NCBI GenBank assembly: GCA_014729315.1
Contig: WJKD01000922.1
Location: 1-31,791 of the forward strand
Reading direction: 5' to 3'
Length of the DNA: 31,791 bases
Origin: Promethearchaeota archaeon
GTDB lineage: Archaea > Asgardarchaeota > Lokiarchaeia > Sigynarchaeales > SOKP01
Of the stretch, positions 9,001 through 17,041 are shown piece after piece. The notes beneath the pieces are model-generated. The model made no database searches. It saw nothing but the letters and a program-made list of their open reading frames with translations, and was not told where the DNA came from. Positions within the stretch are counted from its first letter, which is position 1; every line of letters begins with the position of its first letter. Made by a program: the position numbers and the translations under genes.

Positions 9001-9704
9001 AGCGATTTATCATATGATGTTATTACAGGTGACTTTACTTCAGCACGAATATTTTCGAAATTATAATATGTTGAATTTATTGAAATTTGCGGCTGTAAAT
9101 AGTATTCTAATTTTATTCTGTCATTAGCAGAGTTTGCAGTATCGCTCAGCGATCCTGCTGAGTTATAAGTTGAATAATCGACTGATAGCGTTATCTCATC
9201 TGTCTCAGGATAGAAAAATCTAACATCATTTGTGTTGTTCCGAAAATATACATTCATTCTGTTATTTGTCGAGTTTATTCTATGATAGAGATCACCTGAA
9301 ACTGTTAAACACTGATACGATGTGTCAGCAACACCCGTAAATGTCTGATAATTATCAAAGATCCCAGCGACGTTTGATGAGTCTGCCTCAGACCCGTTAT
9401 GCGCATAAATCATTTCAACATGATCAGTAGTGTAAAGATAGTTCGGTCGGAACGTAACCGTGCCTGAGAAATCAGTATCATATACACTTGAAACGCTCGT
9501 TTTAGCGAACTGATTTCCTCTTAAATATTCTGTTCTAATAATTGACCAGTGATCGTATCCTGTGTTCGCAAAAATTAGTTGTGTTGCAGAACTTTCAACA
9601 TCTTTTTTAACTATCTCCGAATATTGCGCTTGATTAACTTGACTAATAAGCATAATTAAAAAAATTAATAGTAATGTTAAATTTCGTAACTTGTTTTTTT
9701 GCAT
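6087..9704 (-). CDS. Large surface spike glycoprotein with LamG-like domain
   Basis: This 1205-residue type I membrane protein begins with a signal peptide (hydrophobic core about 9-20, polar NQAQ near 24-27). Residues about 400-560 look like a laminin-G/concanavalin-type sandwich (GSIEFWLN, QWIHIRITFD, LYINQ). Residues about 935-1080 form a regular low-complexity helical region of repeated NxTLGN/INNS units, like a trimeric coiled-coil stalk. One transmembrane helix at about 1159-1178 is followed by a 27-residue basic tail. More than thirty N-x-S/T sequons mark it as heavily glycosylated. It should be the receptor-binding spike or adhesin. GGAGG precedes the ATG. Confidence 0.85.
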   Translation of the reverse strand: MQKNKLRNLTLLLIFLIMLISQVNQAQYSEIVKKDVESSATQLIFANTGYDHWSIIRTEYLRGNQFAKTSVSSVYDTDFSGTVTFRPNYLYTTDHVEMIYAHNGSEADSSNVAGIFDNYQTFTGVADTSYQCLTVSGDLYHRINSTNNRMNVYFRNNTNDVRFFYPETDEITLSVDYSTYNSAGSLSDTANSANDRIKLEYYLQPQISINSTYYNFENIRAEVKSPVITSYDKSLEGTDGWYWDWFEQDLRDLTLSFCYYRLRIYDKETSDLIYEDTNDVLFTTYRTITINSLKIANNAGEPVNASLYSAERQLLSSNVTEQEYEINSVQKTPETVTVNSGTKNSSDYSVLESNNAECLKLTPEYINKTIDDGDYQWAAGVEKFKDTYPCAPENWTEYNSIGSIDIVEEQDGHYYPAYFDADSDSAYYNTEFEFSSAVSEGSIEFWLNLGNCRWFLMYLNKSSSPNKRGTLITFTDGDIQYHEGGSWTMLTTFTENQWIHIRITFDCATDTQDLYINQVLELDDSNFIDGDATNFTGFCIRGRYKRDNAYIDAIGCSWDDYTTYNNIYKQSYIANTTMQFDASDLDYNRLYNFNLNYSYYSNISTSIETSIYNDYSSESEEISSNSSTTLIELEHAEDRYESLYFTESMLFNISIYAENESNFEIIFDKILLNVSDFIVISSETYNVTYYSPHVYSTIVNPYSYVITNISDSLYNFSYVYVQDLYSNDLENDTLANQTSYSYTPANVISCFISIADQENNYLEFSNYKVYINNSIIYSPQFYREIGDNVSIEIKDRYGISVKNVSHTVSRDENWINAQINLYSLKICNYLEQFHHINVSRDPIYHDSEQFWSEYIGPHEIINFDLAQGYYKIEVEWNNGSTVDYSYTLNGDDVLLLSSSNTLANVISNINNVNTTLGNQITNVEINITNTQSQINSSIVNVDINLSNVNSTLGNLLLSQNTTINAIGNNITTLYVYCQNQFTALGNNINTSFASLNSSIYLVNNSIYTAINSLEAELTSINNTISGNLTLILTQNEYLTHIYQYSMFSDFLDWDNATQFSVDYLNDSIDYYTFINEYRNKSVELMLRYNAEIETLQMNALDKLNRYLPSSNVEYRVYSLEDEEYLDEWEDLNETTVDIGFYSENVPETPDVIDLTANDWFYFGLAALIVIAIIEVLYFKAKRSGWEPKARKRKSNRKIRDERGLY

Positions 9705-9705
9705 T

Positions 9706-9861
9706 TTAAATTACCTCCAATTTATTTTTTTTATAGTTAGGTGGTGCATGGGGGGTTTGAACCCCCGGGTTAATTCTTGCAATCGAGGAAAAAAACAAAA
9801 GAAAAAGCATAACTGCACCATAGATTGCTTTTACGTTAGTTTTACTCGCGTTTTTCCCCAT
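9706..9861 (-). CDS. 51-residue single-helix membrane protein with basic leader
   Basis: The ATG has AAGGTG as ribosome binding site and opens an ORF ending one base before the spike gene start. The product starts MGKNASKTNVK, has one hydrophobic helix (about 13-28), then a proline-rich polar tail (INPGVQTPHAPP). The leader fits the lysine/serine leader of the neighbouring virion membrane proteins, which supports it being real. A tRNA T-arm-like hairpin on this strand (9750-9766) lies inside the coding sequence and is best seen as coincidence. Function unknown. Confidence 0.6.
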   Translation of the reverse strand: MGKNASKTNVKAIYGAVMLFLLFFSSIARINPGVQTPHAPPNYKKNKLEVI

Positions 9862-9928
9862 TATTAAAGCACCTTTTTTTTAAAAATAAAAAAAATTTTG
9901 TTTTAGAAATAAATAAAGAAAAGTGTTT

Positions 9929-11299
9929 TTAACGTTTAGAAACCTTGCTACCTATGTTAATTGTCGTTGATTTACTGCGTCCACGGCTCCTCGTTCCCGC
10001 ACCAAACTTTATCTTCAGTATTATCATTGTTATTGTTATTGCAACCGCGATTCCTATTATTACAAATAACCAGTTTTGTTCCCACCATAGTTCTGTGTTT
10101 GATTTACCTTCGTAAGGAACATTAACACTTTCTCCGCCAATTGCAGTTGACCAATAGTAATTTTCGAGATATAGCCGAACATCTTCTAAATTGTAACCGG
10201 AATCTTCTATATTTATCGACAGAGTAGTTTCAACGAAAAATTCAAATGCAAATTCAACATGGATTTGGTAGTTCTTAACATGCCAGCCGATTACGCGTGA
10301 ATATGTCTTATCGACGATATTAGAACTATACTCATTTATAATACCCGCTCGAACATCCCAGAAGTTCTTTTTTACATCGACTAATACATAATCTCGTTTG
10401 ATCAGCCGAACATTTTGATATTTAACCTTTACGTCTGGCACGAGAGACATTTCAAATCCAGACTGCATGACATAGTCGTTTCCGATTGTTGGTGCTTGTT
10501 TTTTACCTTGCTGTACTGTAGCATCGTGCATTAGCCCACTAGGATATACGCCAAGTGCTTGTAGCTCTGAAACGTCTGACGCGGGGGTATCTCCGAGACT
10601 TCCGATCGTGTCCTCATCAAAAACATCTGTTACTGAGAACTCTACAGGTTGCATATTTCGTGCCCAATAGTCGCTGTATTCTCCTATCTCTAAATCATAG
10701 CTATCAGTTATTGTAACCTTTCTTGTAGTAGCTGTTAATCCATCTGATGTTATAGTAAGTCCACTTTGTTTTATGTCGTTTGTATCCTCAAGATTCACTA
10801 GTTTGACGTCCATTTGAACGTTACCATCTATTCCTGAGATTTGTGTATTAATACGTCCGAGATCATAATATTCCCAGCGACAATAATACGAATCACCAGA
10901 TCCAGTTCTAAATGTTGGACTTGATACGCGTTCAATTTCGACGTATTTTGTATTTTGTGACCATTTTTTTTCTGCTTCTTGATAGACTTGTTTCGTCGAA
11001 AATTTTGAGTAAAAGTTAGCTGCTGCATGTCCCTTTACTAACGCCGTTGTCGTTGTTGTATTTGTATTATGAATCACATCATATGTTTCGATGCTCGTAA
11101 TACTACGCTCCCCTATTTCTGTTACGATTCCGTCTGGAACATTGCTAAAATTTATTAGAATATTGGAACCTGTTAATGGTCCAGCTGAAAGTAAAGTCAT
11201 CAGCGGAAATGTTATAATAACACTTGTAATTATCAGTATAATGATGATTCTTTTCTTAAGTGTCAATTTATTTCTTTTAGATTTTGTAACTCTACTCAT
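9929..11299 (-). CDS. Surface protein anchored at both ends
   Basis: The 456-residue protein starts with a basic leader (MSRVTKSKRNKLTLKKR) and a signal-anchor helix (about 18-40), followed by a beta-rich ectodomain with a few N-x-S/T sites, and ends with a second membrane helix (about 409-430) and a basic tail with RSRGRSK. Both termini face the inside. It lies between the acidic 338-residue protein and the spike, so a virion surface role, perhaps fusion or spike support, is likely. GGGTT precedes the ATG. Family not recognised. Confidence 0.75.
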   Translation of the reverse strand: MSRVTKSKRNKLTLKKRIIIILIITSVIITFPLMTLLSAGPLTGSNILINFSNVPDGIVTEIGERSITSIETYDVIHNTNTTTTTALVKGHAAANFYSKFSTKQVYQEAEKKWSQNTKYVEIERVSSPTFRTGSGDSYYCRWEYYDLGRINTQISGIDGNVQMDVKLVNLEDTNDIKQSGLTITSDGLTATTRKVTITDSYDLEIGEYSDYWARNMQPVEFSVTDVFDEDTIGSLGDTPASDVSELQALGVYPSGLMHDATVQQGKKQAPTIGNDYVMQSGFEMSLVPDVKVKYQNVRLIKRDYVLVDVKKNFWDVRAGIINEYSSNIVDKTYSRVIGWHVKNYQIHVEFAFEFFVETTLSINIEDSGYNLEDVRLYLENYYWSTAIGGESVNVPYEGKSNTELWWEQNWLFVIIGIAVAITITMIILKIKFGAGTRSRGRSKSTTINIGSKVSKR

Positions 11300-11347
11300 T
11301 TTCTTAACCCATGTTGTGGTTTTATTTTATTTATTACTATTTACTGT

Positions 11348-11403
11348 TCACGTAAGTGTATTGAACCAAGCCCAAGCCAACAGACTTAAACAGACTTACG
11401 TGA
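11348..11403. promoter_or_regulatory. 11-bp inverted repeat between two surface-protein genes
   Basis: TTCACGTAAGT pairs perfectly with ACTTACGTGAA across a 34-base loop that itself holds a tandem ACAGACTTA repeat. It lies in the 170-bp spacer upstream of the 456-residue gene. It could be an mRNA processing or attenuation element adjusting expression below the preceding gene, or an operator dyad. Confidence 0.55.
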
Positions 11404-11437
11404 AAAGAAAATAAAAAATTTTGATTTATTTTCGCAG

Positions 11438-11456
11438 CATTAAAAAAAAGCTGTGT
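11438..11456 (-). terminator. Short hairpin with T-tract after the acidic surface-protein gene
   Basis: On the minus strand CACAGC is followed by eight T and a weak GCTG complement, with another long T/A run just upstream next to the gene stop. T-tracts are the usual archaeal termination signal, so partial termination here could set the 338-residue gene apart as a highly expressed unit. Evidence is modest. Confidence 0.4.
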
Positions 11457-11469
11457 AATTTTTTTTTGT

Positions 11470-12486
11470 TTAGGCAGCTATTGTCGAGTAAGTGCTATCC
11501 CATGCGGCAGTTGTTATATCGCCCGTGACATCAATTCTTCCGCTATATGCGTTTGAGAATTTAATATCATCTGCGAATTCTAACTCGAATTCGAGAGAAC
11601 CAGGTGCTGTTTTTGCATTTGCACACAACAAAAATATATTTGTTCCTGAAATTTGTGCATACCAATCATCGCCGTATTCGTCTCCGATCGTAATGTTTAT
11701 CTGTGCAGCATTACCGTCGACGGTAGAAATCGTTGTGTTCATTACGATCTTAAATCCGAAAACGTTTGTGTATTGTTCAAACACTTTGCTATAATCATCG
11801 TCTGCGTCATCGCTGACAACGTAAAGCGGTGCTTGACAACGCCATTGTCTTTCGTCATATAAGTCTTGTAATTCGGACTCGGTAAAATCATCGACGTCGC
11901 TGTCGTCGATTGACCAGTCGTTCCCGCTATGGGAATTTGCAGTTGTGTAGTGTGGAAAATCCCATGTTGCGGTGTAATTGTCGTCGTCGGCACTATTTGC
12001 GACAAGCGGTGCCATATCAGTTGTATTTAGAATGTTAAAGTTTACATCGCTGGAAAGATGATAAGCATAAATTGGATAGTCTTGTATGTTATTAGCAGTG
12101 CTTAACCAATGAAAGTTATTTGAAAATACAGAATCTCCGTCGGGGTCAACTTCGATCCAGACCCCATATTCGTATTTCGTAAGATCAATTGCTATATCAT
12201 CGATGTCTTTTGAAGAGACTGTTTCCTCGAAATTATTTAAATTCCGCAAATCCTCCTCGCTATTATACGTTTTATCTGGATCCCACGTCCAGATCGAGAC
12301 TTCTACGAAGCCTCCAACGTTTTCGCCATCTGTGTATGAGAATCCATTAAATGTGCTCTTAGTTGCCCCAGCGGACCACCAGCCGAGATAATCCCCAAGA
12401 AAGTATCCGGCGATACAGAGTGTAGCAATAATGCCAACAGTTACATAAGGATTAGTCTTACCCTTCTTTGCTTTTGATACTGACAT
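11470..12486 (-). CDS. Acidic membrane-anchored surface protein, first gene of structural operon
   Basis: The 338-residue protein has a basic leader (MSVSKAKKGKTNPY), one N-terminal membrane helix (about 15-37) and a large ectodomain very rich in Asp and Glu with beta-type sequence and some N-x-T sites. There is no C-terminal anchor. Being first in the operon, with a strong GGAG site, its own long upstream region and a likely partial terminator after it, it is a good candidate for an abundant virion surface protein. The acidity could reflect salt adaptation or metal binding. Family not recognised. Confidence 0.75.
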   Translation of the reverse strand: MSVSKAKKGKTNPYVTVGIIATLCIAGYFLGDYLGWWSAGATKSTFNGFSYTDGENVGGFVEVSIWTWDPDKTYNSEEDLRNLNNFEETVSSKDIDDIAIDLTKYEYGVWIEVDPDGDSVFSNNFHWLSTANNIQDYPIYAYHLSSDVNFNILNTTDMAPLVANSADDDNYTATWDFPHYTTANSHSGNDWSIDDSDVDDFTESELQDLYDERQWRCQAPLYVVSDDADDDYSKVFEQYTNVFGFKIVMNTTISTVDGNAAQINITIGDEYGDDWYAQISGTNIFLLCANAKTAPGSLEFELEFADDIKFSNAYSGRIDVTGDITTAAWDSTYSTIAA

Positions 12487-12801
12487 ATTTATCTCCTTTT
12501 TTTTTTATTTTGAGTAATTTCAGGATCAAAAAATTCACCAGATTATTAATAATCCAGATCATCAAAATTTTCAATCGAGAAAGACTCGATAATTGTTGTT
12601 ATGAAAAAATTTAGAACTCGTCATTTATATTTATCTCTCTAAATATTGCTCGTATTCATAAAATGTTGGGATCAGTTCGGGATCGGCTTGTGATTCATAG
12701 GTGATTCGTTTTCTATGTTTGGGATCAGTTCGGGATCGGCTGGTGATTCATCCATGATCCAATAACCTACAATAACCTAATTTAATAATGTTAAAATAAT
12801 G
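12487..12801. promoter_or_regulatory. Non-coding leader/promoter region of the structural operon
   Basis: This 315-bp gap separates the acidic surface-protein gene from the small gene at 12802-13074. It has an AT-rich TATA-like stretch on the minus strand near 12626-12640 (AGATAAATATAAATG), two near-identical 31-bp repeats (12668-12751) and scattered GATC-rich words. Only very short ORFs (17-27 codons) exist. I read it as the main promoter and control region of the structural operon, with a long leader. Confidence 0.5.
12668..12751. repeat. Two 31-bp direct repeats, 53 bp apart
   Basis: Copies at 12668-12698 and 12721-12751 differ by one base and share GGGATCAGTTCGGGATCGGC followed by T(T/G)GTGATTCAT. 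The last part, GATCGGCTTGTGAT, recurs twice in overlapping tandem at 26777-26801. On the minus strand each copy can be read as the peptide ESxADPELIP but in different frames (53 is not a multiple of three). It is either an operator repeat or a decayed duplicated coding fragment. Confidence 0.7.
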
Positions 12802-13074
12802 CTAATGTAATAATGAATAACGTTTGTGGGAATTATTTTCAGCAGCGACGCGAATGCTTTTACATTGAATGCAGAATAATGCAACGCGCTGACTAACTGC
12901 CCGAAAGTCTGCACGATGAAGACTTGTTTTATTAATTATTATTTTTGCAATATTTCGACTTGCAAAAGTCGGACACTTCCGAGCGTAATCCTTAATAATT
13001 TTGAGGATTATTTCGTCTGTCAAATCCTCTTGCACTGATTTAATCGTTGCAAACGTTTGCGTTTCAGTCGCCAA
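12802..13074 (-). CDS. Small predicted DNA-binding protein
   Basis: The 90-residue product is read from a TTG start with GAGGT seven bases upstream; the nearby ATG is out of frame and soon stops. Residues 20-65 (DEIILKIIKDYARKCPTF then SRNIAKIII and ADFRAVSQRVALF) look like a small helical, winged-helix-type domain. It is divergent from the rightward gene at 13161 and sits beside the origin-like region, so it may regulate replication or the structural operon. Function unproven. Confidence 0.6.
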   Translation of the reverse strand: MATETQTFATIKSVQEDLTDEIILKIIKDYARKCPTFASRNIAKIIINKTSLHRADFRAVSQRVALFCIQCKSIRVAAENNSHKRYSLLH

Positions 13075-13160
13075 TTTTCATACCTCATATATAATTAGAT
13101 TTATAATTTCATATTACCGTTTAATTCTCGAACCAAAAAATTCAGGAGGTGAACTATTAA

Positions 13161-13424
13161 ATGGTCGAGGCCGAAACTGATGAAAAAAGTGTAACATTTC
13201 AGATATTTGAGTTTATTCGAGATCTTCAACTTGGTACAAAAAATAATTTCACTAATAAAATTAAAGAAAAAACTGACCTTAAGAAAAAAGAAGAAAGTGA
13301 AGTGACAAAGATAATAAATGACTTAGAAAAAAAGATCTCTGGGTATGAATCGTTCAAGAAAGCAATTAAGAATTTTCAAAGCGCTCATCAACGCTTGATG
13401 AACCTTAATATTAGAAATCTCTAG
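13161..13424 (+). CDS. Small coiled-coil protein beside the putative origin
   Basis: An 87-residue rightward gene with an excellent AGGAGGTG site before the ATG. The product is highly charged and helical, with a Lys/Glu-rich centre (KEKTDLKKKEESEVTK) and heptad-like spacing through about 35-75. It is one of very few rightward genes and ends at the repeat-rich spacer. A role in replication initiation or copy control is suggested by place only. No family recognised. Confidence 0.7.
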   Translation: MVEAETDEKSVTFQIFEFIRDLQLGTKNNFTNKIKEKTDLKKKEESEVTKIINDLEKKISGYESFKKAIKNFQSAHQRLMNLNIRNL

Positions 13425-13839
13425 GAGGTTGAGGTTGTTGGCTAACTTGATCTGGATCAATGAAATTTGGCTAACTTGATCTTACAAGATCAAGGGAAAT
13501 TCTTAGTCTAGCTTGCGAGAATTCTTATTAGATTAGGAAAAATGTGATTTTTTGATTTTCCTTGATCCATTGATCCTCCTGAGGATATGTTAACTTATAA
13601 TTTTGTGTGAAAAATTTTACGCGCGCACACATGAAGGTATATATTTTTAAAATCTGGATCAATGGATCAAGTTAGGATACAGATCTCACTAATATTAATA
13701 TAGAGGTTTATAAATCTGAGATTCGGCAAGTCGTTAAAGTCAAGTTAGGATCAAGTTAATGTCAAGTTGGATCAAGTTAGAAAAAAATATGATAAGATTA
13801 GTTTATGAAGTTTTTTTTTTCTACTTCGATGCCTAATTG
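13425..13839. other. Putative replication origin with iterons and AT-rich element
   Basis: This 415-bp non-coding stretch lies between the coiled-coil gene and the helicase gene. It has a 29-bp-spaced pair of TTGGCTAACTTGATCT (13438 and 13467), a 16-bp perfect inverted pair CTTGATCCATTGATCC (13561-13576) / GGATCAATGGATCAAG (13656-13671), and a cluster of four (G/A)TCAAGTT words at 13739-13780. Between the inverted arms is an AT-rich block with GCGCGCAC (13583-13650). Iterons, a dyad around an AT-rich core and a neighbouring replicative helicase are the usual signs of an origin. Confidence 0.65.
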
Positions 13840-16488
13840 TTATTTATAATCTGTTAATTTGTTTTCTCTTAATATCGAAATGATCTTATCTCGCGAAATT
13901 TCAAAATCTAATTCACAATCGTTAATAAACTCGTCAATATTAAGATCATTTTTTTTTCTACCAATTTCTAATAACAACTTTCGCTTAATTTGTTCTTCAA
14001 TTGATGGTGGTTGCAGAAAATGATGCTTTGGTATTGCAACACACCAACGAGCATTCGTGCGTTTAAGTTTTACTGGATCTGATTCATCAATAATTAAAGC
14101 TGTATGACGTCCATAACTTGCATCAGGAAAAATCTTATTTACTTTAACAGCGAAACTTTTTAGCGTCCATTTTTTCGCTAAATGACCTTCAAATTTATCT
14201 TGTAATTCACGAAGATTTGACGTTCTCCATTGAAATACGTCAACCTTCTCATTATTAATTTCAATGGTCCCTTCATTAAGTGGTGTTTTAATCCAATTAT
14301 GTGGTTCCCAGAAGTAGACTTGCGATCGTGCGTCATATTTAATACATCCTTGCTCAACTTGGTATTCGATTAAATCAAGCAGAGTTTCTTGATTTGTTCC
14401 GCGTGTATTTTCGAGCGTTGGTAGTATTTCATCTAATTTTGTATCAATATTGAAAATCTCCCGCAATAACTTTTTTCCGAAAGCAAATACCAGATAAATA
14501 TTTCGCTCACGCGGTTCGAGATAGGAAAGGTCTGGTGTCTTTATGCTCCGAATATATTTCTTCAAATCATTTAATTTCCAATCTTTTGTATAATTATATA
14601 GAATCCACGCGATGCTTCCTTTAGGAACGGCATCTCGTGCAGCAATCCAATCTGCTTCATTTTCGTCGAGTTCATCAATTATGGTCCAATAGATCCGGGT
14701 TAAAAAGGCATCATCTGTAAACCAGTCGGGTGGATCGTTAAAAGCAACAGCAATACTACTACATAACGGTTTATCTACAACCGCAAACTGCTTGCCAGCA
14801 CCAGCACCCTTTCTCGTAAAGTTTGACGGTTCAGTTAAGTAAGACTTTATAAAATCAACCATCCATGGCGCCGCGTGACTTACATCATCAATAAAAACTG
14901 GAAACGTTGATGATGCTAATAACCCGCCGAATCTACTTGCACTTTCAATATTTTCTGCAGTATACATTTGGTTATGATGTGCATAAAATTGAGTTGTAAA
15001 CGCTTTCATGAATTCACTTTTCCCGAGTCCGGGTGGACCTTGTAATGTCAAACCTGGCATTATCGCTTTCCACTCGCGGAATGTATAAAAGAATGGTGCT
15101 GCTAATGCCCATTGAAACAATTGATCCTTGTGTTTTATCCCGGTAATATCAAAGAATTCTCGAAATTTATCGATAATAATTTGTTTTTGCTTTTCAAATT
15201 CCTTGCTCTTGTTAAAGACGTCCTGAAAGTTTTTGTAAATTTCATTGCCAGTGTGTTCTTGTATAATTATAATTGAATTATGCGGTAATCTCCAGCCATC
15301 TTTCGTAAAACCTATTATGTCTGTTACTATCTTCGTCTCATCTTTGAATTTTGAGACAAAATGCTGCAACGGCATCGTGCAATGATTTATACCTTTATTG
15401 CTAACCGCACAGTTTGTCTGAAGAATATTTTTAATATCATTAATATCAGCGTTGTAGAAACCAAAACGATTATCGGCGATCTTTATGTATCCAATATACT
15501 TCCACGTTTCAATAGGTCCTTCCTTTATTCGATATCTGTGTTCTATATGAAATTTATCCCATCTCATTAGCACTTCACATGTTACATTATCATTAACTTG
15601 ATCAAGGAAAATTCCGTGATCATTCAAATAAACTCGTTGTTTATTATCGAGAACCTCTTGATAGGGATGTTCATCGAATTTATCCATACTATTAGTTTCG
15701 ATATAACATCTAGCTTTGTTAATAAGACCACGTCGATTACGCTGTATTTCTTCTCGATATATACCCATTAATCTAATATGATCACCATGCATAATGCCGA
15801 CATCATCATCATAAACAATAGTCTTGACAAAATTATTAAATTTCAGCGGATGTTCTGTGAATTTACGAATCCATAAATATTGGACATTCAGCGGATCACT
15901 TTTATCTGGAAGAAATTTAAAAGATTTTGTATTTTTACAAGCGGGATTTAAACATCGTATAGGTTCTCTTAAATAGGGTTCTAAGATGTCTTGTCCAATT
16001 TCAAATTCCGTTGAACAAATTGGACAAATAAATGTAGCTGATTTGTATTTAGTAAATAATTCAGATACTCCAACCACTTCACCCTTTATTAAAATCAATT
16101 GTCCGCTGAATTTAGCTTTTAGTGCGCTTATATCGACCTGATTAAAATCATTTTCACTCACAATCTCTATACGAACATCAAATCCAAGATGATCTTTGAT
16201 ATACTCCTTACAATACACTAATAATTCGTCAGGGTGCTTCATCAAATGTATGCAGAGATTTTTATTATAGTTATAGAGATGCTCTAAGTTAATTCTAATT
16301 CTGTCTCTGCTGATTCTTGTTTCATTTAACCGTTCAACGTATATTTGCTGGTCGTTTGAATCTATATATTGCGTAAAAAAGTCTTGAAATTGCTTATAAA
16401 AACTAATTTCTTCGTCATCAATTTCAATATCCTTTTCAATATCTTTTTTCTCCTTTTTTGTGCTACTTTCCACCACGATATCCACCAT
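13840..16488 (-). CDS. Hybrid replicative helicase: MCM N-domain plus divergent AAA+ core
   Basis: The 882-residue protein has an acidic N-terminus, then an MCM-like N-terminal domain: an OB-fold start (GQLILIKGEVVGVSELFTKY), a zinc ribbon with C155, C158, C179 and C184 (CPIC...CLNPAC) and a return strand (GDHIRLMGIYREE). A middle region has FTKDGWRLP near 394-402, reminiscent of DUF927-type helicases. The AAA+ core has Walker A GPPGLGKS (484-491) and Walker B VFIDD (531-535), not the MCM form GDPGTAKS/DEFDK. It should unwind DNA at the viral origin, which lies just downstream. No ribosome binding site; a TATA box 28 bp upstream implies a leaderless message. Confidence 0.85.
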   Translation of the reverse strand: MVDIVVESSTKKEKKDIEKDIEIDDEEISFYKQFQDFFTQYIDSNDQQIYVERLNETRISRDRIRINLEHLYNYNKNLCIHLMKHPDELLVYCKEYIKDHLGFDVRIEIVSENDFNQVDISALKAKFSGQLILIKGEVVGVSELFTKYKSATFICPICSTEFEIGQDILEPYLREPIRCLNPACKNTKSFKFLPDKSDPLNVQYLWIRKFTEHPLKFNNFVKTIVYDDDVGIMHGDHIRLMGIYREEIQRNRRGLINKARCYIETNSMDKFDEHPYQEVLDNKQRVYLNDHGIFLDQVNDNVTCEVLMRWDKFHIEHRYRIKEGPIETWKYIGYIKIADNRFGFYNADINDIKNILQTNCAVSNKGINHCTMPLQHFVSKFKDETKIVTDIIGFTKDGWRLPHNSIIIIQEHTGNEIYKNFQDVFNKSKEFEKQKQIIIDKFREFFDITGIKHKDQLFQWALAAPFFYTFREWKAIMPGLTLQGPPGLGKSEFMKAFTTQFYAHHNQMYTAENIESASRFGGLLASSTFPVFIDDVSHAAPWMVDFIKSYLTEPSNFTRKGAGAGKQFAVVDKPLCSSIAVAFNDPPDWFTDDAFLTRIYWTIIDELDENEADWIAARDAVPKGSIAWILYNYTKDWKLNDLKKYIRSIKTPDLSYLEPRERNIYLVFAFGKKLLREIFNIDTKLDEILPTLENTRGTNQETLLDLIEYQVEQGCIKYDARSQVYFWEPHNWIKTPLNEGTIEINNEKVDVFQWRTSNLRELQDKFEGHLAKKWTLKSFAVKVNKIFPDASYGRHTALIIDESDPVKLKRTNARWCVAIPKHHFLQPPSIEEQIKRKLLLEIGRKKNDLNIDEFINDCELDFEISRDKIISILRENKLTDYK

Positions 16489-16510
16489 CTGAAAATTAAT
16501 ATTACAAGTA

Positions 16511-16520
16511 ATATTTAAAG
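16511..16520 (-). promoter_or_regulatory. TATA box of the helicase gene (leaderless)
   Basis: CTTTAAATAT on the minus strand is centred about 28 bp before the helicase ATG at 16488, the distance expected between an archaeal TATA box and the transcription start. The absence of a ribosome binding site fits a leaderless transcript. Confidence 0.55.
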
Positions 16521-16543
16521 CTAGGAATTTCGTAAAAAATGAG

Positions 16544-17005
16544 TTATAGATAGTTTGTAATTAAGTCGCTTGAAGTCCGTTCGATTCTTTCTTCTGCCCG
16601 CTTTCTATAATTCTCTTCAATCTCAATTCCAAAGTAATTTCTATTTAGTTTTCTACACATAATCCCGACGGATCCAATTCCCATGAAAGGATCTAAAGTG
16701 TAACCGTTTGACGGGCAAAAAAATTTGATAATATCACGCCATAATTCCGGGTTTGTTTCGTTAATATGTTCCTTTGGTTTTGCCCCAAATTCTCCGCCAT
16801 TTGTATCGCGCAGTCTAATAACAGAGCGGAATGATTTATTGCGTGAAGATCCATGTGAACAGCTTTTTAGCTTTTTCTTTCTTAGATTCTTTAGAAAATA
16901 TGATCTTCTAGCACCTTTCGGCCGATAAAAACAAATCAATTCGTGTTGTTTTCTTATATAATAACCTACACCTATACGCTCTTTATCCCAGATGCAGTCC
17001 CCCAT
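16544..17005 (-). pseudogene. C-terminal half of a beta-class DNA methyltransferase
   Basis: The 153 residues contain the end of an amino-methyltransferase: a GVGYYIRKQHELICF segment, KPKEHINETNPELWRDII (cofactor-region motif X), the AdoMet loop LDPFMGIGS (105-112) and the following NYFGIEIEENY. In beta-class N4/N6 enzymes the catalytic DPPY motif precedes these, and it is absent. The frame continues upstream through a TAG at 17042-17044 into an unrelated HAD-like start. The gene therefore looks truncated by a deletion and is probably inactive, unless a partner supplies the catalytic half. Confidence 0.75.
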
Positions 17006-17041
17006 ATATTCAAAATATTTACTTGTAGTCGAGAAAAGATT

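Noticed and set aside
9742..9819. A possible tRNA on the minus strand (T-arm GGGGG-TTCAAAC-CCCCC and acceptor-like GGTGCA/TGCACC at tRNA spacing).
   Set aside because: No D-arm or anticodon arm can be formed, the seventh acceptor pair fails, and the sequence lies inside a 51-codon ORF with a good ribosome site, membrane helix and the local leader pattern.
11091..11414. A 107-codon rightward ORF with hydrophobic stretches.
   Set aside because: It is the antisense of the N-terminal membrane segment of the 456-residue surface protein and has no ribosome site.
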